DNA of 64,000 nucleotides, taken from contig NZ_JACXSS010000001.1 in assembly GCF_014850955.1 (NCBI RefSeq), positions 682,001 to 746,000 of the forward strand, given 5' to 3'. Shown piece after piece: positions 20,499 to 30,212 of the stretch. Each line of letters begins with the position of its first letter. The first letter of the stretch is position 1. A model generated the notes under the pieces. That model was not told where the DNA came from. It made no database searches and saw nothing but the letters and a program-made list of their open reading frames with translations. Made by a program: the position numbers and the translations under genes. This DNA comes from Methylomonas albis. GTDB lineage: Bacteria; Pseudomonadota; Gammaproteobacteria; Methylococcales; Methylomonadaceae.

Positions 20499-21146
20499 TT
20501 ATTGGTGATTTGTGTCTCCCGAAAAACAAACGCCCAGGCCGCCCAGGCCGCAGTAACCAGATGGGTTTTTAGCCAGATATTGTTGATGATCTTCCTCGGC
20601 GTAATAAAAAGTCGGGGCATTGCGGATTTCGGTGGTAATTTCATTAAAGCCGGCTGCCATTAACTGTGCTTGATACTGTTGTTGGCTGGCTATCGCCTCT
20701 TGATATTGGCGATTGTGGCAGTAGATAACGGAACGGTATTGGGTGCCGACATCATTGCCCTGACGCATGCCTTGGGTAGGATTGTGCGATTCCCAAAATA
20801 TTGCCAGTAAATTTTGGTAGGAAACCACAGCCGGATCGAACACCACCAACACCACTTCGGCGTGGCCGGTCATGCCGGTGCAAATCTCCTGATAGGTGGG
20901 GTTGGGGGTAAAACCGCCGGCATAACCCACTGCGGTACTGAACACACCGGCTTGTTGCCAAAATTTACGCTCGGCACCCCAGAAACAACCCAGGCCGAAC
21001 ACTGCCTGTTGCAGGTGCGCCGGAAACGGCGGATGGATAGGGTGGCCGTTGACTGCGTGAGATTGGCCGCTGTCTATGGCTTGCTGCCGTCCCGCTAAGG
21101 CTTGTTCGGCGTTGGGCATGGCGGTTTTTTTGAATAGTAAAGACAT
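20499..21146 (-). CDS. msrA: Peptide-methionine (S)-S-oxide reductase
   Basis: A 215-residue MsrA repairing methionine sulfoxide. The catalytic motif GCFWG holds Cys54. An N-terminal extension of about 45 residues matches the E. coli long-type MsrA (LFKKTAMP...ALAGR). The C-terminal [11 protein letters not shown] segment provides the resolving cysteine. It is divergent from hslO, 75 bp away, which groups two oxidative-stress genes around a shared regulatory spacer. Confidence 0.96.
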   Translation of the reverse strand: MSLLFKKTAMPNAEQALAGRQQAIDSGQSHAVNGHPIHPPFPAHLQQAVFGLGCFWGAERKFWQQAGVFSTAVGYAGGFTPNPTYQEICTGMTGHAEVVLVVFDPAVVSYQNLLAIFWESHNPTQGMRQGNDVGTQYRSVIYCHNRQYQEAIASQQQYQAQLMAAGFNEITTEIRNAPTFYYAEEDHQQYLAKNPSGYCGLGGLGVCFSGDTNHQ

Positions 21147-21221
21147 AAGTGCATCCCGAGGTCGAATGATGGGGTAGTGCGGATTATAATCGCGGCTCAG
21201 TTAAGAGGAATAAACTAAATC

Positions 21222-22100
21222 ATGAAACAACAAGATTGCTTACGCCGCTTTATTTTTGAAGAGCACGGAGTGCGCGGCGAATGGGTTCGGCTGGAAAGAA
21301 GCTGGCAAGAAGCCAAACAATATCAACATTTGGTCAACGATGCTGTGGATGCGCAAATGGGACAAGCCTTGGCTGCGGTGGTTTTATTGTCGGCAACCAT
21401 CAAATTTAAAGGCGCGATGATCATGCAGATACAGGGCAGCGGCGACTTGAAAGCGCTGGTGGCGCAATCCAGCAACGATAGGCAAATCAGAGGATTGGTG
21501 CGTAGCGAGGCCAGTGTGGCCGGCGCGAATTTGCAGGAAATGATAGGCGAAGGCGGCCGGCTGGTGTTGACCGTGGAGTCGGACGCCGAGCCGTATCAAG
21601 GCATTGTCGGCGTCGAGGCGGAAACGCTGGCGGATGTATTGCGAACCTATTTCACCCAGTCCGAGCAACTCGATACCCGTTTGTGGCTGTTTGCGAACAA
21701 AACCCATGCGGCCGGTTTGTTCATTCAGGAATTACCAAGCAGCAATCAGGATAAAGCCGACTGGGAACATATTGAAATATTGGCCAATACCGTGACCGCC
21801 GACGAACTGTTGAGTCTGGATTGCGAAGACCTACTACACCGCTTGTTTCATCAAGAAAAGGTCAGAATTTACGCACCAGAAACGGTGGAGTTTAAATGTA
21901 ATTGCTCAAGGCAAAAAATTGGCGGCACTTTAACGGCGTTGGGGCGGTCGGAGTTACAGGCAATTTTGCAGGAACGCGACGACATCGAAGTCGATTGCCA
22001 ATTTTGCGGAGCTCAATACCGCTTCGACAAAGTCGACGTGGAAAACTTGCTGACCAATCCGGCAGCCGAAACAGATAATAATGCGCCTACCCGGCACTGA
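21222..22100 (+). CDS. hslO: Hsp33 redox-regulated holdase chaperone
   Basis: A 292-residue Hsp33. The zinc-binding redox switch has all four cysteines: Cys226 and Cys228 in CNC, Cys259 and Cys262 in CQFC. Oxidation releases zinc and activates holdase function on unfolding proteins. Length is normal. The start ATG at 21222 has an upstream AAGAGGAA ribosome binding site. It is followed within 8 bp by a lipoprotein gene, probably co-transcribed. Confidence 0.96.
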   Translation: MKQQDCLRRFIFEEHGVRGEWVRLERSWQEAKQYQHLVNDAVDAQMGQALAAVVLLSATIKFKGAMIMQIQGSGDLKALVAQSSNDRQIRGLVRSEASVAGANLQEMIGEGGRLVLTVESDAEPYQGIVGVEAETLADVLRTYFTQSEQLDTRLWLFANKTHAAGLFIQELPSSNQDKADWEHIEILANTVTADELLSLDCEDLLHRLFHQEKVRIYAPETVEFKCNCSRQKIGGTLTALGRSELQAILQERDDIEVDCQFCGAQYRFDKVDVENLLTNPAAETDNNAPTRH

Positions 22101-22107
22101 GGGGGCT

Positions 22108-22881
22108 ATGAATAAAATTAATCGCTTTTTTCGCCTGTTTTTGGCTTTTGCATTGCTGAGTACCATGACGGGCTGTTTGCACTGGTTGCACGCCTACCAG
22201 ACCTATTTGCAAATGGACGAGTTCGACCGTTATTTTGCGGTGACTTCCAAAGAGGATTTCACCGTGCACTTTAAGCAACCCAAGCTGTTTAGCGAAGATT
22301 TTGTATCGCTGGCCAAACTGCATGCCAGCAGCGAAGAACATACGGGCGACGGCAAGCGCTGGCGCTATTGGTTCCGGAAGATAGACAAAGACAGCAAGTT
22401 GATCGCGCCGGAGATCAGTTTTTATCTGGATCTGGCCTTTAACAAGGAAGATAAAGTCACCGACTGGACTTTCTCCAACCTGTTTTTACAAATCGCCCCT
22501 CCAGAGTTTCTGGAAGCTTCGTTTCGTTCGCTGGGCGGCGCGGAAATCAACGAAGAGAAGAAACAGCTGAGAGCCAAAGCCGATCAGATGGAGAAAATCG
22601 CCGCGTTACTACCAAAAAAAGCCACCGTGATTAAACAATTGGGCGAGCCGCTGGAAATCACCGATGAAGAAAAACAGGAAGTTTATCTTTACCATTTTCG
22701 CTTAGATGCCAAGGATATAGAAGAAGGTTACGAAGACAGAGCTTTGAGCGAAGTCAGGTTGATGTTCGATAAAACCACGTCCGAATTGATCAAGATGTCT
22801 GGGCGCTTTGCCGGTTTAAAAATATCGATTAACTACAGAAATTTTCAGGAAGAGGAGGATAAGAAAGTGGCGGGTTTATGA
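22108..22881 (+). CDS. Exported lipoprotein of unknown function
   Basis: A 257-residue protein with a lipoprotein signal peptide ending in the lipobox LSTMTGC (Cys23). The rest is charged and probably a soluble outer-membrane-anchored or periplasmic domain. No family is recognised. I chose the ATG at 22108, preceded by a GAGGGGG ribosome binding site. An ATG at 22081 would bury the signal peptide and overlap hslO. It is probably in an operon with hslO, and a hairpin follows the stop. Confidence 0.8.
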   Translation: MNKINRFFRLFLAFALLSTMTGCLHWLHAYQTYLQMDEFDRYFAVTSKEDFTVHFKQPKLFSEDFVSLAKLHASSEEHTGDGKRWRYWFRKIDKDSKLIAPEISFYLDLAFNKEDKVTDWTFSNLFLQIAPPEFLEASFRSLGGAEINEEKKQLRAKADQMEKIAALLPKKATVIKQLGEPLEITDEEKQEVYLYHFRLDAKDIEEGYEDRALSEVRLMFDKTTSELIKMSGRFAGLKISINYRNFQEEEDKKVAGL

Positions 22882-22903
22882 GCTAAATAAGCACGCATAA
22901 AAA

Positions 22904-22922
22904 AGCCCACATAAAGTGGGCT
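22904..22922 (+). terminator. Hairpin after the hslO-lipoprotein pair
   Basis: A perfect 7-bp stem AGCCCAC/GTGGGCT with a 5-nt loop, 22 bp after the lipoprotein stop. On the plus strand a T-rich stretch comes only about 10 bp later. On the minus strand a run of Ts follows at once, so it may terminate in both directions. Confidence 0.6.
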
Positions 22923-23524
22923 TCGTCCGGTCTTATTTTTTAGTATTGATTGGACGCCTACCTTTGAGCAGTAGGTTAATTTCTCGCGTTTATTGTTGTT
23001 TTTATACCGGGTTAACGGTCGCCTATCTCCCCCCTCATTTAACGATCAGGATTCTTGCAAATCGTCTGCGCTTCGCTGAAAGTGGGCGAATTCTATTGGA
23101 TTAAAATGCGTCTGTCTACAAAAAAGTGTGACAATTTGTCGCACATTGAAATTATGGGCATTTGGCCGGGTTTTTCCTCGAAAAATAAAGCGGTGAAAAA
23201 AGCGCGGGCCGCTACATAAAGTTGAAACAGTGGCCGGACATTCGTGCACGCAGGAATGAATGCAGCGTTGGATCTGCAAAACCCAATACGGCTAAGCGAA
23301 TTGCCACCCCTGTAGTTTCAACGACTATGGTTCGGCTTGACTAAGTGGGATCGCAAGGTAACTTCTCGGGAGTGGTGCTGGTGATGTTCAGGTTTAGGTC
23401 GGGAGATAGCTAAATTTGACTTATTAGTGCCACTGCGAACAAATGACGGTATTTATCCTATGCAGTTGGCGTTAGCGACTCGCGACCTTAAATACCGCTC
23501 CACTATTGGCGGCGGCTCTTACCC
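22923..23524. other. 600-bp gap without a convincing gene; contains structured segments
   Basis: Short open frames here have no family look or ribosome binding sites. Two secondary-structure elements are visible: a 7-bp stem (23310-23316 with 23324-23330, including G-U pairs) and a perfect 9-bp inverted repeat CGGTATTTA/TAAATACCG (23447-23455 with 23489-23497). It may hold a small RNA or the decayed end of a gene. No known riboswitch was recognised. Confidence 0.3.
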
Positions 23525-23869
23525 TTAACGCTGTGTCCAGCCTGAAGGCGTTTCTACAAATTGCCCAGACGCCGCTTGTCCTATGACTTTTTGGGCAGTC
23601 AGTCGCCCAACTTCCTCCGCCGGGACGCCATTTTTAGCGGCTATGCGTTGGTACTCGGCCAGACGTTGGGCGTTGATGCTGGTTACCAGGGTTTGTATCT
23701 CGGCCGGCGCGTCGGGTTTAACCAGGCCCAGGAAACCATTCATTTGCTCGCCCACCAGTCCTGCCGATTTTGCCTGGGCCAGGTCGGCTGCGCTAACCGG
23801 CAAGGCGATCAGGCATAAGCCTAGAAACAACGGTGCCAAAATTGACCGCAATTTTTTGTTGTTCATCAT
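23525..23869 (-). CDS. ydbL: YdbL family periplasmic protein (DUF1318)
   Basis: A 114-residue exported protein with signal peptide (about 1-28). The DUF1318 pattern is visible (LAQAKSAGLVGEQMNGFLG, then NAQRLAEYQRIAAKNG and a VGRLTAQKVI segment). It is third in the ydbH-ynbE-ydbL set. In E. coli YdbL modulates the YdbH-YnbE intermembrane bridge, probably as a periplasmic chaperone (family knowledge). It begins 8 bp after ynbE. Confidence 0.93.
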   Translation of the reverse strand: MMNNKKLRSILAPLFLGLCLIALPVSAADLAQAKSAGLVGEQMNGFLGLVKPDAPAEIQTLVTSINAQRLAEYQRIAAKNGVPAEEVGRLTAQKVIGQAASGQFVETPSGWTQR

Positions 23870-23877
23870 TCGCTCCT

Positions 23878-24075
23878 TTAAAACAAACCTTTTTGGCTGT
23901 TAATCAATTCGTCTACGTCTTTTTCCACTTTCAAGCGGATTTCGTGTTCAATCTTGATGTTCATATTGATTTCAATCGGTTTATCCGGCGCTTCCAGTCT
24001 GACGGAGGGCGAGCACCCCGTCAGGTAGACGCTGGCGCACAGGATGGCCGCACTACTTGCAGCTTTCCAGTTCAT
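23878..24075 (-). CDS. ynbE: YnbE-like outer-membrane lipoprotein
   Basis: A 65-residue lipoprotein whose lipobox YLTGC gives the acylated cysteine near residue 21. The following IEINMNIKIEHEIRLKVEKDVDEL region is the YnbE family core, predicted to extend the beta-strand groove of YdbH. Its ATG overlaps the ydbH stop by four bases, indicating coupling. Confidence 0.92.
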   Translation of the reverse strand: MNWKAASSAAILCASVYLTGCSPSVRLEAPDKPIEINMNIKIEHEIRLKVEKDVDELINSQKGLF

Positions 24076-25961
24076 TGACTTCTCCGGTCCGCCGACGGCG
24101 GTTTGGGTTGTTGATCCCCGCTGGGGGGCTTAGGCGATTTTTCCACATTGGCTGGTTTGGCGGTGGCTTGTTCCAAAATGGTCCGTTCCAAATCGCCGGC
24201 TAAAATACCTTTTTGCAATAGCTCGGGCAGCTGGCCGCTAATATTCAAGTTAAAGGCCAGCGGATGGCCGGACAAAACTTCCGGGTTACTGCCTTCCAGG
24301 CGCAAACCCAGATGATAATTGCCATTGGGGCGATAATTTACCTTGGCTTGCAGATTCCGGTAAACCAAATTTCGTAGGGCCTTAAAGGCGATATTTTGAT
24401 TATCTGCTGGTCCAACATAGCGTAACACTCCCGGCTGCGTCCCGCTGATGATTCCATCTTGCAGATCAATAGCCCCCGCCGATAGCTGTAGCGGCAGTTC
24501 GCCGTCAATCTTGCCGGTTCCGGAAATATTCGGGTAATGCAGACTATTCAAAAGTTGCGACAGATCGACACCATGTAGTTGTAAGGTCAGCAGTATGGGC
24601 GTTTGCTCCAACAGTATTTTGTTTGGCAGCAATTCCAGTGTACCGTCGAATAGTGCCAGGCTGGCCTGGTTCAGAGACAGTTCCTGATCGAGATAGCGGG
24701 CCTTGATATTAAGCTTACGTGCGACCAGTTCCTTACCGAATCCCAGCGTCGGCGCCTCCGCCGATAAGTCCACGGCGCGATTCGCCAACTCCGGGATATT
24801 CAGCTCGAGCTTACCGTTCTCGATTTTTACGGCGCCGGCCATCAAGGCCAAGTCAGTAATGTGTAACTGTGCCGTTCCGAAATAATTTTGATTGTTTGGC
24901 TTATGCAGTTTCAGGTTGCCTTGCACTTTGCCGCTGCTCACTGTCCACGTAGCCGTCATGGCCGGTAACCAGGGCTTGATTAAATCCAATGCCTCGGTGG
25001 CGAGCATCTCCAGGCGGCCGTCGACATCGATTGTTTGCTTGTTTGTCATCGACAAATCGATAGTAAGCAGCGACTCCTTATCCCGCTTTAACACGGCGTT
25101 AGCTTGCAGCGTGGCAAAGTTGTTCGTGGTTTTGGCGTTTGCGCTTAGCTGTGTAGCGCTGAGTAGCGGGCTGAGCTTCGCTAAGTCGGATGTCGGCATG
25201 TTTGTCCGCAAGGACTGCGGTATCAGCAAGCTGCTGCTAAACCACTCGATAAGCGAAAGTGCATCAGCATTCAAGCTGATTTGTTTGGTGGGTAGAGCCA
25301 GTTGAGTGGCAGTCAGTTGAAAAATATTGCCACGCGGTAGTCGTTCGACACGGAGTGCGGCGGTTGTAAAACCGGGATCGATTTTTAGTCGAATGGCTTG
25401 TCTGGCATCCTGAAACGTTGCCTCGATAGCATCCGCCGCGCCGCGCGCAACGTGCGCTTGACCGGCGAAGTTGCTCAAGCCCCAAGGTGTATCGATGTCG
25501 ACATCCAGATTGGCGATGCGCAATCGGTCCAGCGCTAAGTTGATGGGAGGGTTCTCGGCGGTTTTCGTTACGGATTTGTCGGCAGGACGGTAGTTAAATT
25601 TCAGCGCGGCGTGACCGATGTCGGCACTGTCGACTATGCGCTTTTCCAGGTCGTAATCGATTGTAAGATCCTGCATGGCAACGGATAAGTCGCCGGTTGG
25701 CGTGGCCAGATCGAAGCTGAATGCAGATAGCTTGGCTTGCTTATGGTCGAACGAAAGTCCGGACAGCGTGGGTGAGATCAACGCGGTTTGTTTCAAAAAT
25801 TGTTGCAATAGCAATTCCAGCAAAACCGCCCGTTGCCACCACAAGGCCAGGCAAAACAACAATAGCATCGGTAGAGCCATGGCAGCGGTTTGCCGCCAAG
25901 CGCGGCGCCGTTGCAAAGCGTTCGGGACAGTCATGGGCGGGTATAGTTGATCAAGGGCCAA
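24072..25961 (-). CDS. ydbH: YdbH-like AsmA-family intermembrane lipid transport protein
   Basis: A 629-residue protein with one N-terminal TM helix (about 25-45) and a long periplasmic beta-rich body, the AsmA-like bridge architecture. The C-terminal part (LPLQLSAGAIDLQDGIISG, GVLRYVG) matches the YdbH family end. With YnbE and YdbL it should form an inner-to-outer-membrane phospholipid conduit. It is shorter than E. coli YdbH (about 880 residues), so the periplasmic span may differ or rely on more YnbE. The tail is Pro/Lys-rich. Confidence 0.88.
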   Translation of the reverse strand: MALDQLYPPMTVPNALQRRRAWRQTAAMALPMLLLFCLALWWQRAVLLELLLQQFLKQTALISPTLSGLSFDHKQAKLSAFSFDLATPTGDLSVAMQDLTIDYDLEKRIVDSADIGHAALKFNYRPADKSVTKTAENPPINLALDRLRIANLDVDIDTPWGLSNFAGQAHVARGAADAIEATFQDARQAIRLKIDPGFTTAALRVERLPRGNIFQLTATQLALPTKQISLNADALSLIEWFSSSLLIPQSLRTNMPTSDLAKLSPLLSATQLSANAKTTNNFATLQANAVLKRDKESLLTIDLSMTNKQTIDVDGRLEMLATEALDLIKPWLPAMTATWTVSSGKVQGNLKLHKPNNQNYFGTAQLHITDLALMAGAVKIENGKLELNIPELANRAVDLSAEAPTLGFGKELVARKLNIKARYLDQELSLNQASLALFDGTLELLPNKILLEQTPILLTLQLHGVDLSQLLNSLHYPNISGTGKIDGELPLQLSAGAIDLQDGIISGTQPGVLRYVGPADNQNIAFKALRNLVYRNLQAKVNYRPNGNYHLGLRLEGSNPEVLSGHPLAFNLNISGQLPELLQKGILAGDLERTILEQATAKPANVEKSPKPPSGDQQPKPPSADRRSQ

Positions 25962-26041
25962 GTCAGCGCGTTGGCTTTAGGTGATAGATGCGCAACATCG
26001 ACCGTCATTTATGCAGGCGTATCGAAACTAGCAAAGTGCAC

Positions 26042-27103
26042 TCAGCCCAAAAGCTCAATCAAGGCATCCACTTGTGCAGGCTCCGTTGCAAAGCTGGTGA
26101 CCAGGCGCACCAACACTTCCTGCTCACCAATCAGCTCGGGTTTCGCGCGTGGTGGATTCCAGGGATAAAACACCGCACCTTGTTGCTGTAGGCGATCTGC
26201 ATGCTTCTGGTCCAGCACAGCGAACACTTCATTGGCTTCCGCCTGCCAGGCTAAGCGGGCATGTTTCGAGTTGGCAATACCGTTTTGCAAACGTGCTGCC
26301 ATCGTATTGGCGTGGTGGGCCAGCTTCAGCCAAAGGTCGTCGGCTAAATAAGCCTCGAACTGACAGGCGATAAATCGGCTTTTAGACACCAGCTGCGCGG
26401 CGCGTTTGCGGATAAACGGCAAATCTTTAGCCTGTGCCGGATGCATAAACACTAAAGCTTCCGCGCACCAACAGCCATTTTTGGTGGCGCCGAAAGACAC
26501 GATGTCCACGCCCAGTTTCCAGCTCATTTCTGCGGGCGTTAATTGGAGCGACACTAGCGCATTTGCAAAGCGCGCGCCGTCCATATGTAAGGGTAAGCTG
26601 TGAGTGTGCGCAACGTCTGCGATGGCGGCAATTTCCTCGGGCTGATACAAGGTGCCGATCTCGGTCGCTTGAGTAATGGAAACAGCCATGGGTTGGCCGG
26701 CATGCACAAAATTAGGCGGAAAACGCATGATTTCGGCCTGCAGATTGTCAGGATCGATTTTACCGTTGTCGCCGTCTACCGGAGCCAACCGCGCACCATG
26801 GGTGAAAAACTCCGGCGCGCCGCATTCGTCTTCCAGCATGTGTGCTTCGCGGTGACAAAACGATACGCCACCCGGACGGTTGACGGCAGCTAGCGCTAGC
26901 GAGTTGGCCGCCGTGCCGGTGCTGACGAAATAAACCGCTACTTCTCGTTCGAATAGCTCGTTAAACTGTTGCTCTATTTTGCGATCCAGTGCGCTGGCAC
27001 CATAGGGCGCGGAAAATCCCGCCGAGGCCGTCAACAAGCGTTCTGAAATAGCGGGGTGGGCCCCGGCCCAGTTATCCGATGCAAAATTCATAGTCGGTAT
27101 CAT
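26042..27103 (-). CDS. ltaE: Low-specificity threonine aldolase (PLP enzyme)
   Basis: A 353-residue fold-type I PLP enzyme splitting threonine or allo-threonine to glycine and acetaldehyde. The Schiff-base lysine is Lys208 in SFGATKNG, the PLP-binding Asp is 175 in LHMDGAR, and STGTAANSLA binds phosphate. The branch with CWCAEALVFM after the lysine resembles the proteobacterial low-specificity L-threonine aldolases. A start at Met5 (27091) is also possible, and neither has a clear ribosome binding site. Confidence 0.9.
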   Translation of the reverse strand: MIPTMNFASDNWAGAHPAISERLLTASAGFSAPYGASALDRKIEQQFNELFEREVAVYFVSTGTAANSLALAAVNRPGGVSFCHREAHMLEDECGAPEFFTHGARLAPVDGDNGKIDPDNLQAEIMRFPPNFVHAGQPMAVSITQATEIGTLYQPEEIAAIADVAHTHSLPLHMDGARFANALVSLQLTPAEMSWKLGVDIVSFGATKNGCWCAEALVFMHPAQAKDLPFIRKRAAQLVSKSRFIACQFEAYLADDLWLKLAHHANTMAARLQNGIANSKHARLAWQAEANEVFAVLDQKHADRLQQQGAVFYPWNPPRAKPELIGEQEVLVRLVTSFATEPAQVDALIELLG

Positions 27104-27248
27104 GGCGGTGAGTTTTAATGGTTTGGCTGTCTGCGTTGCCTAAATATGGTATGAACTATACCAACGATAGCGCAATCCGACATGCAAGCCGGGCTTTCGT
27201 TCGGTGTATTCCCGGAAATTAGCGATTCTTAAGGCACTCACCATCCCT

Positions 27249-28220
27249 ATGCAAAATACCCTACACGATCTTGTGCTGAAGGCTACCGGGGCTAATGATG
27301 CGTTTCAACTGGAGACGATTCAAAGCCTGTGGAGTGGTTACGGTTATATTTTGCGCTATGGCTTAACCGGCTGCGACCACGATAGCGTGATCGTCAAGCA
27401 CGTAAAGCTGTCGGCGCCAGGCCTGCAGCTTCCAGGTTCGGATGAGGAGCTATCGCATCGGCGCAAAATACGTTCTTATCAGATTGAGACAGTTTGGTAT
27501 CAGCGCTGGGCTAGGCATTGCGACGCGGATTGCCGCGTGCCCGTTTGTCTGGCATTCGAGATGCTTGGCGACGATATAGTGCTGGTCTTGGAAGACCTGC
27601 ATCCGGTGGGGTTTCCTCAACGTCGCTCGACCGCCGGCGATCAGGAGATACACACGTGTCTAAATTGGCTGGCAAATTTTCATGCCACGTTTATCGGCGA
27701 AAAACCCAAGGGTTTGTGGCCCACCGGCACCTATTGGCATTTGCAAACCCGGCCCCACGAATTGGCAGCCTTGCAGGATATTGCCTTGAAAAATGCCGCG
27801 CCGGCGATCGATCAAAAGCTGCGCGATACGCCTTACCAAACCTTTGTGCATGGCGATGCCAAACTGGCTAATTTTTGTTTTTCGGCGGACGGCCGCCAGG
27901 TCGCGGCGGTGGATTTTCAATATGTGGGCGGCGGTTGCGGGATCAAGGATGTCGCTTATTTTATCGACAGCTGTTTGGGGCAAGACGAGTGCCAACGCCG
28001 CGAGCGTGAGTTGCTGGATATTTATTTTCAGGCCTTGCAACAAGCTTTGCGGCGCCAACAAAAAACCGTCGATGCCGACGCCGTCGAACGCGATTGGCGG
28101 GCATTGTATCCGATGGCGTGGACCGATTTTCACCGCTTTTTAAAAGGCTGGAACCCGGGATATTGGTCGCCCAACAGCTATAGCGAGCGGCTGGCGCGAC
28201 AAGTCATCGCCCAATTATAA
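27249..28220 (+). CDS. APH/choline-kinase-like (EcKinase) phosphotransferase
   Basis: A 323-residue kinase-fold protein. The catalytic loop HGDAKLANF (His201, Asp203, Asn208) and the DFQ metal-binding motif (Asp222) are intact, as in the CHK/ecdysteroid-kinase-like branch of the aminoglycoside phosphotransferase superfamily. The substrate is unknown. I chose the ATG at 27249; a GTG at 27204 adds 15 residues without homology-like features. The gap to the following IMPase-family gene is 16 bp, so the two probably share a transcript and possibly a phosphorylated small-molecule substrate. Confidence 0.82.
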   Translation: MQNTLHDLVLKATGANDAFQLETIQSLWSGYGYILRYGLTGCDHDSVIVKHVKLSAPGLQLPGSDEELSHRRKIRSYQIETVWYQRWARHCDADCRVPVCLAFEMLGDDIVLVLEDLHPVGFPQRRSTAGDQEIHTCLNWLANFHATFIGEKPKGLWPTGTYWHLQTRPHELAALQDIALKNAAPAIDQKLRDTPYQTFVHGDAKLANFCFSADGRQVAAVDFQYVGGGCGIKDVAYFIDSCLGQDECQRRERELLDIYFQALQQALRRQQKTVDADAVERDWRALYPMAWTDFHRFLKGWNPGYWSPNSYSERLARQVIAQL

Positions 28221-28236
28221 AATCCCAGGAGAGCTG

Positions 28237-29121
28237 ATGCGCTTGTCCCCGGACGATCTGTATTTACTTGGCCAATGTGCCATCTCGGCTGCGATGCAGG
28301 CCGGGCAATTGATAGACAGGCATTCGCATGATGCCGTTGCGGTCAATACCAAAGACGGCGGCAGCAGCTTGGCGGCTCAGGTAGTGACGGAAATCGATCA
28401 TTGGAGCCAGGACAGCATTTTGCAAACCTTGCGGCCGACCAGCGCCAGATACGATTTGGCCATGCTGTCGGAAGAAAGTCCCGACGATGGCGCCCGTCTG
28501 CAACAGGATTATTTCTGGTGCATCGATCCTTTGGACGGCACTTTGCCGTTTATCGAAGGCGTACCGGGCTATTCGGTGTCCATTGCCTTGGTGTCGCGCG
28601 CCGGGCAAGCGCTGATAGGTGTCGTTTACGATCCCTTAACTCAGACGCTTTATCACGCGATTAAAGATCGCGGTGCTTGGCAAAACCAACAAGCTTTTAA
28701 GCCGGCACCGCTGGCGCAAGCTTTGACGTTCATCACCGATAAAAGCTTTGCCCAAGATCCTTTGTATCCCGCTACGCAAGTCGAACTGCAACGGATTGCC
28801 GTTGAATTGGGCTATGCTGGCGCCAAGCTGCGTTTGCAAGGCGGCGCGGCGTTAAACGCCTGCCAAGCGCTGACCGAGGCGCCGGCGTGTTATTTCAAAT
28901 TCCCCAAGCCGGATAAGGGCGGCGGTAGCGTGTGGGATTACGCTGCCACCGCCTGTTTATTCCAGGAAGCCGGCGCGCCGGTCAGTGATATACACGGCAA
29001 AGCGCTGGTATTCAATCCGACCGGCTCGACTTTTATGAATCATTGCGGCGTGTTGTATTGCGCGGACCAAGCTATCGCCGAGAGGATGATGCAGCTTTAT
29101 CGGCAGTTGGGACAGGGGTAA
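28237..29121 (+). CDS. Inositol-monophosphatase family phosphatase (CysQ/IMPase-like)
   Basis: A 294-residue FIG-superfamily phosphatase. Metal-binding motifs are visible: LSEES (Glu79-Glu80), DPLDGT (Asp97 to Thr102) and a C-terminal SVWDYAATA Asp. Candidate substrates are inositol phosphate, PAP or a sugar phosphate; these cannot be separated by eye. A clear ribosome binding site (AGGAGA) precedes the ATG. It follows the kinase-like gene, giving a kinase/phosphatase pair. Confidence 0.87.
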   Translation: MRLSPDDLYLLGQCAISAAMQAGQLIDRHSHDAVAVNTKDGGSSLAAQVVTEIDHWSQDSILQTLRPTSARYDLAMLSEESPDDGARLQQDYFWCIDPLDGTLPFIEGVPGYSVSIALVSRAGQALIGVVYDPLTQTLYHAIKDRGAWQNQQAFKPAPLAQALTFITDKSFAQDPLYPATQVELQRIAVELGYAGAKLRLQGGAALNACQALTEAPACYFKFPKPDKGGGSVWDYAATACLFQEAGAPVSDIHGKALVFNPTGSTFMNHCGVLYCADQAIAERMMQLYRQLGQG

Positions 29122-29161
29122 TTGCTGCCGTCGCCGCTGCAAGGCGTTGGCTCGGTAGTGC

Positions 29162-29362
29162 TTAGCAAGGAAACAAGTCCTGCAGATGGCGCTTATAAAA
29201 CCGATTTTTGGAGCGGGCGTTGAGAAAGGCGGCGAACAGATGTTCAGGCACGTGGCAAAAATCCTGAGCTTGTCGGTCTTTGAATGACACGCGTAATTTA
29301 TGGGATTGTTCGTCGTAACCGATTACATCAATAGTGCTGGATTTAACTGATTGCATTTGCAT
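29162..29362 (-). CDS. KTSC-domain small protein
   Basis: A 66-residue protein matching the KTSC domain (VKSSTIDVIGYDEQSHKLRV, then an FCHVPEHLFAAFLNA segment). The domain is often found alone or fused to lysyl-tRNA synthetase-like proteins, and its function is unclear. I take the ATG at 29362, which has a GGGAGG ribosome binding site. A longer frame to 29428 adds residues that look non-coding. Confidence 0.82.
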   Translation of the reverse strand: MQMQSVKSSTIDVIGYDEQSHKLRVSFKDRQAQDFCHVPEHLFAAFLNARSKNRFYKRHLQDLFPC

Positions 29363-29516
29363 ACTAGCCTCCCAGAGTTTCATGCTAAAACTGTGTCGGT
29401 GAGGCCTGGCTAACGACAAATAGTTCAATCGGCAATTTTTCGCCGGGACTTGCCAAGATTTTTAGCAAACCGACTAAGCTTCCTGGTTTTTTTAATCACT
29501 CGTTGGAGACGTAACG

Positions 29517-30212
29517 ATGCAAACTGTTTTAATCACCGGCGCCAATCGCGGTTTGGGTTTGGAGTTTTGCCGGCAATATGCCGCTGCCGATTATCAAGTG
29601 ATCGCGGCCTGCCGTCACCCGAACCAGGCTGAGCAATTGGCCGGGCTTGCCAAGCAATACCCACGGATTCAAATCGAAACGCTGGATGTGGCGGATTTCA
29701 GCCAAATCGATGCACTGGCAACCAAGCTGGCCGACCGAAAAATCGATGTCTTATTGAGCAATGCCGGCGTCTACGGCGATCAAGCCGACCGTGGTTTTGG
29801 ACAGCTGGACTATCAAACCTGGGCGAACGTGCTGGCGGTCAATGTCATGGCACCACTTAAATTGGCCGAAGCGTTCTTGCCGAATGTGCAGTGCAGCGAC
29901 AAACGCTTGATCGTGGCCTTGAGCAGTTTGATGGGCAGCACGACCGACAACACTAGCGGCGGCAGCATCCTGTATCGCTCCAGCAAGGCCGGTCTGAATG
30001 CCGCATTGAAAAGCCTGTCCATTGATTTGCGGCTAACAGCGGTTGGTGTGTTGATTCTGCATCCGGGCTGGGTCAGAACCGATATGGGCGGACCGAACGG
30101 CCTGATCGATGTCGAAGAAAGCGTGTCAGGCATGCGTGAGTTGATCGATAATTTTAGCCTGGCGGACACCGGCAGGTTTATTAAGTATGACGGTTCGGCC
30201 TTACCCTGGTAG
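29517..30212 (+). CDS. SDR-family NAD(P)-dependent oxidoreductase
   Basis: A 231-residue short-chain dehydrogenase. The cofactor motif TGANRGLG is at 7-14, NAG at 82-84 and the catalytic Tyr153-x3-Lys157 in YRSSK. It resembles the carbonyl-reductase (sniffer/CsgA-like) branch. The substrate is unknown. The GGAG ribosome binding site lies about 13 bp before the ATG. It is a single gene between unrelated neighbours. Confidence 0.9.
   Translation: MQTVLITGANRGLGLEFCRQYAAADYQVIAACRHPNQAEQLAGLAKQYPRIQIETLDVADFSQIDALATKLADRKIDVLLSNAGVYGDQADRGFGQLDYQTWANVLAVNVMAPLKLAEAFLPNVQCSDKRLIVALSSLMGSTTDNTSGGSILYRSSKAGLNAALKSLSIDLRLTAVGVLILHPGWVRTDMGGPNGLIDVEESVSGMRELIDNFSLADTGRFIKYDGSALPW

Noticed and set aside
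22916-23279. Two short open frames in the gap
   Set aside because: No motif, ribosome binding site or hydrophobic pattern; probably chance frames.
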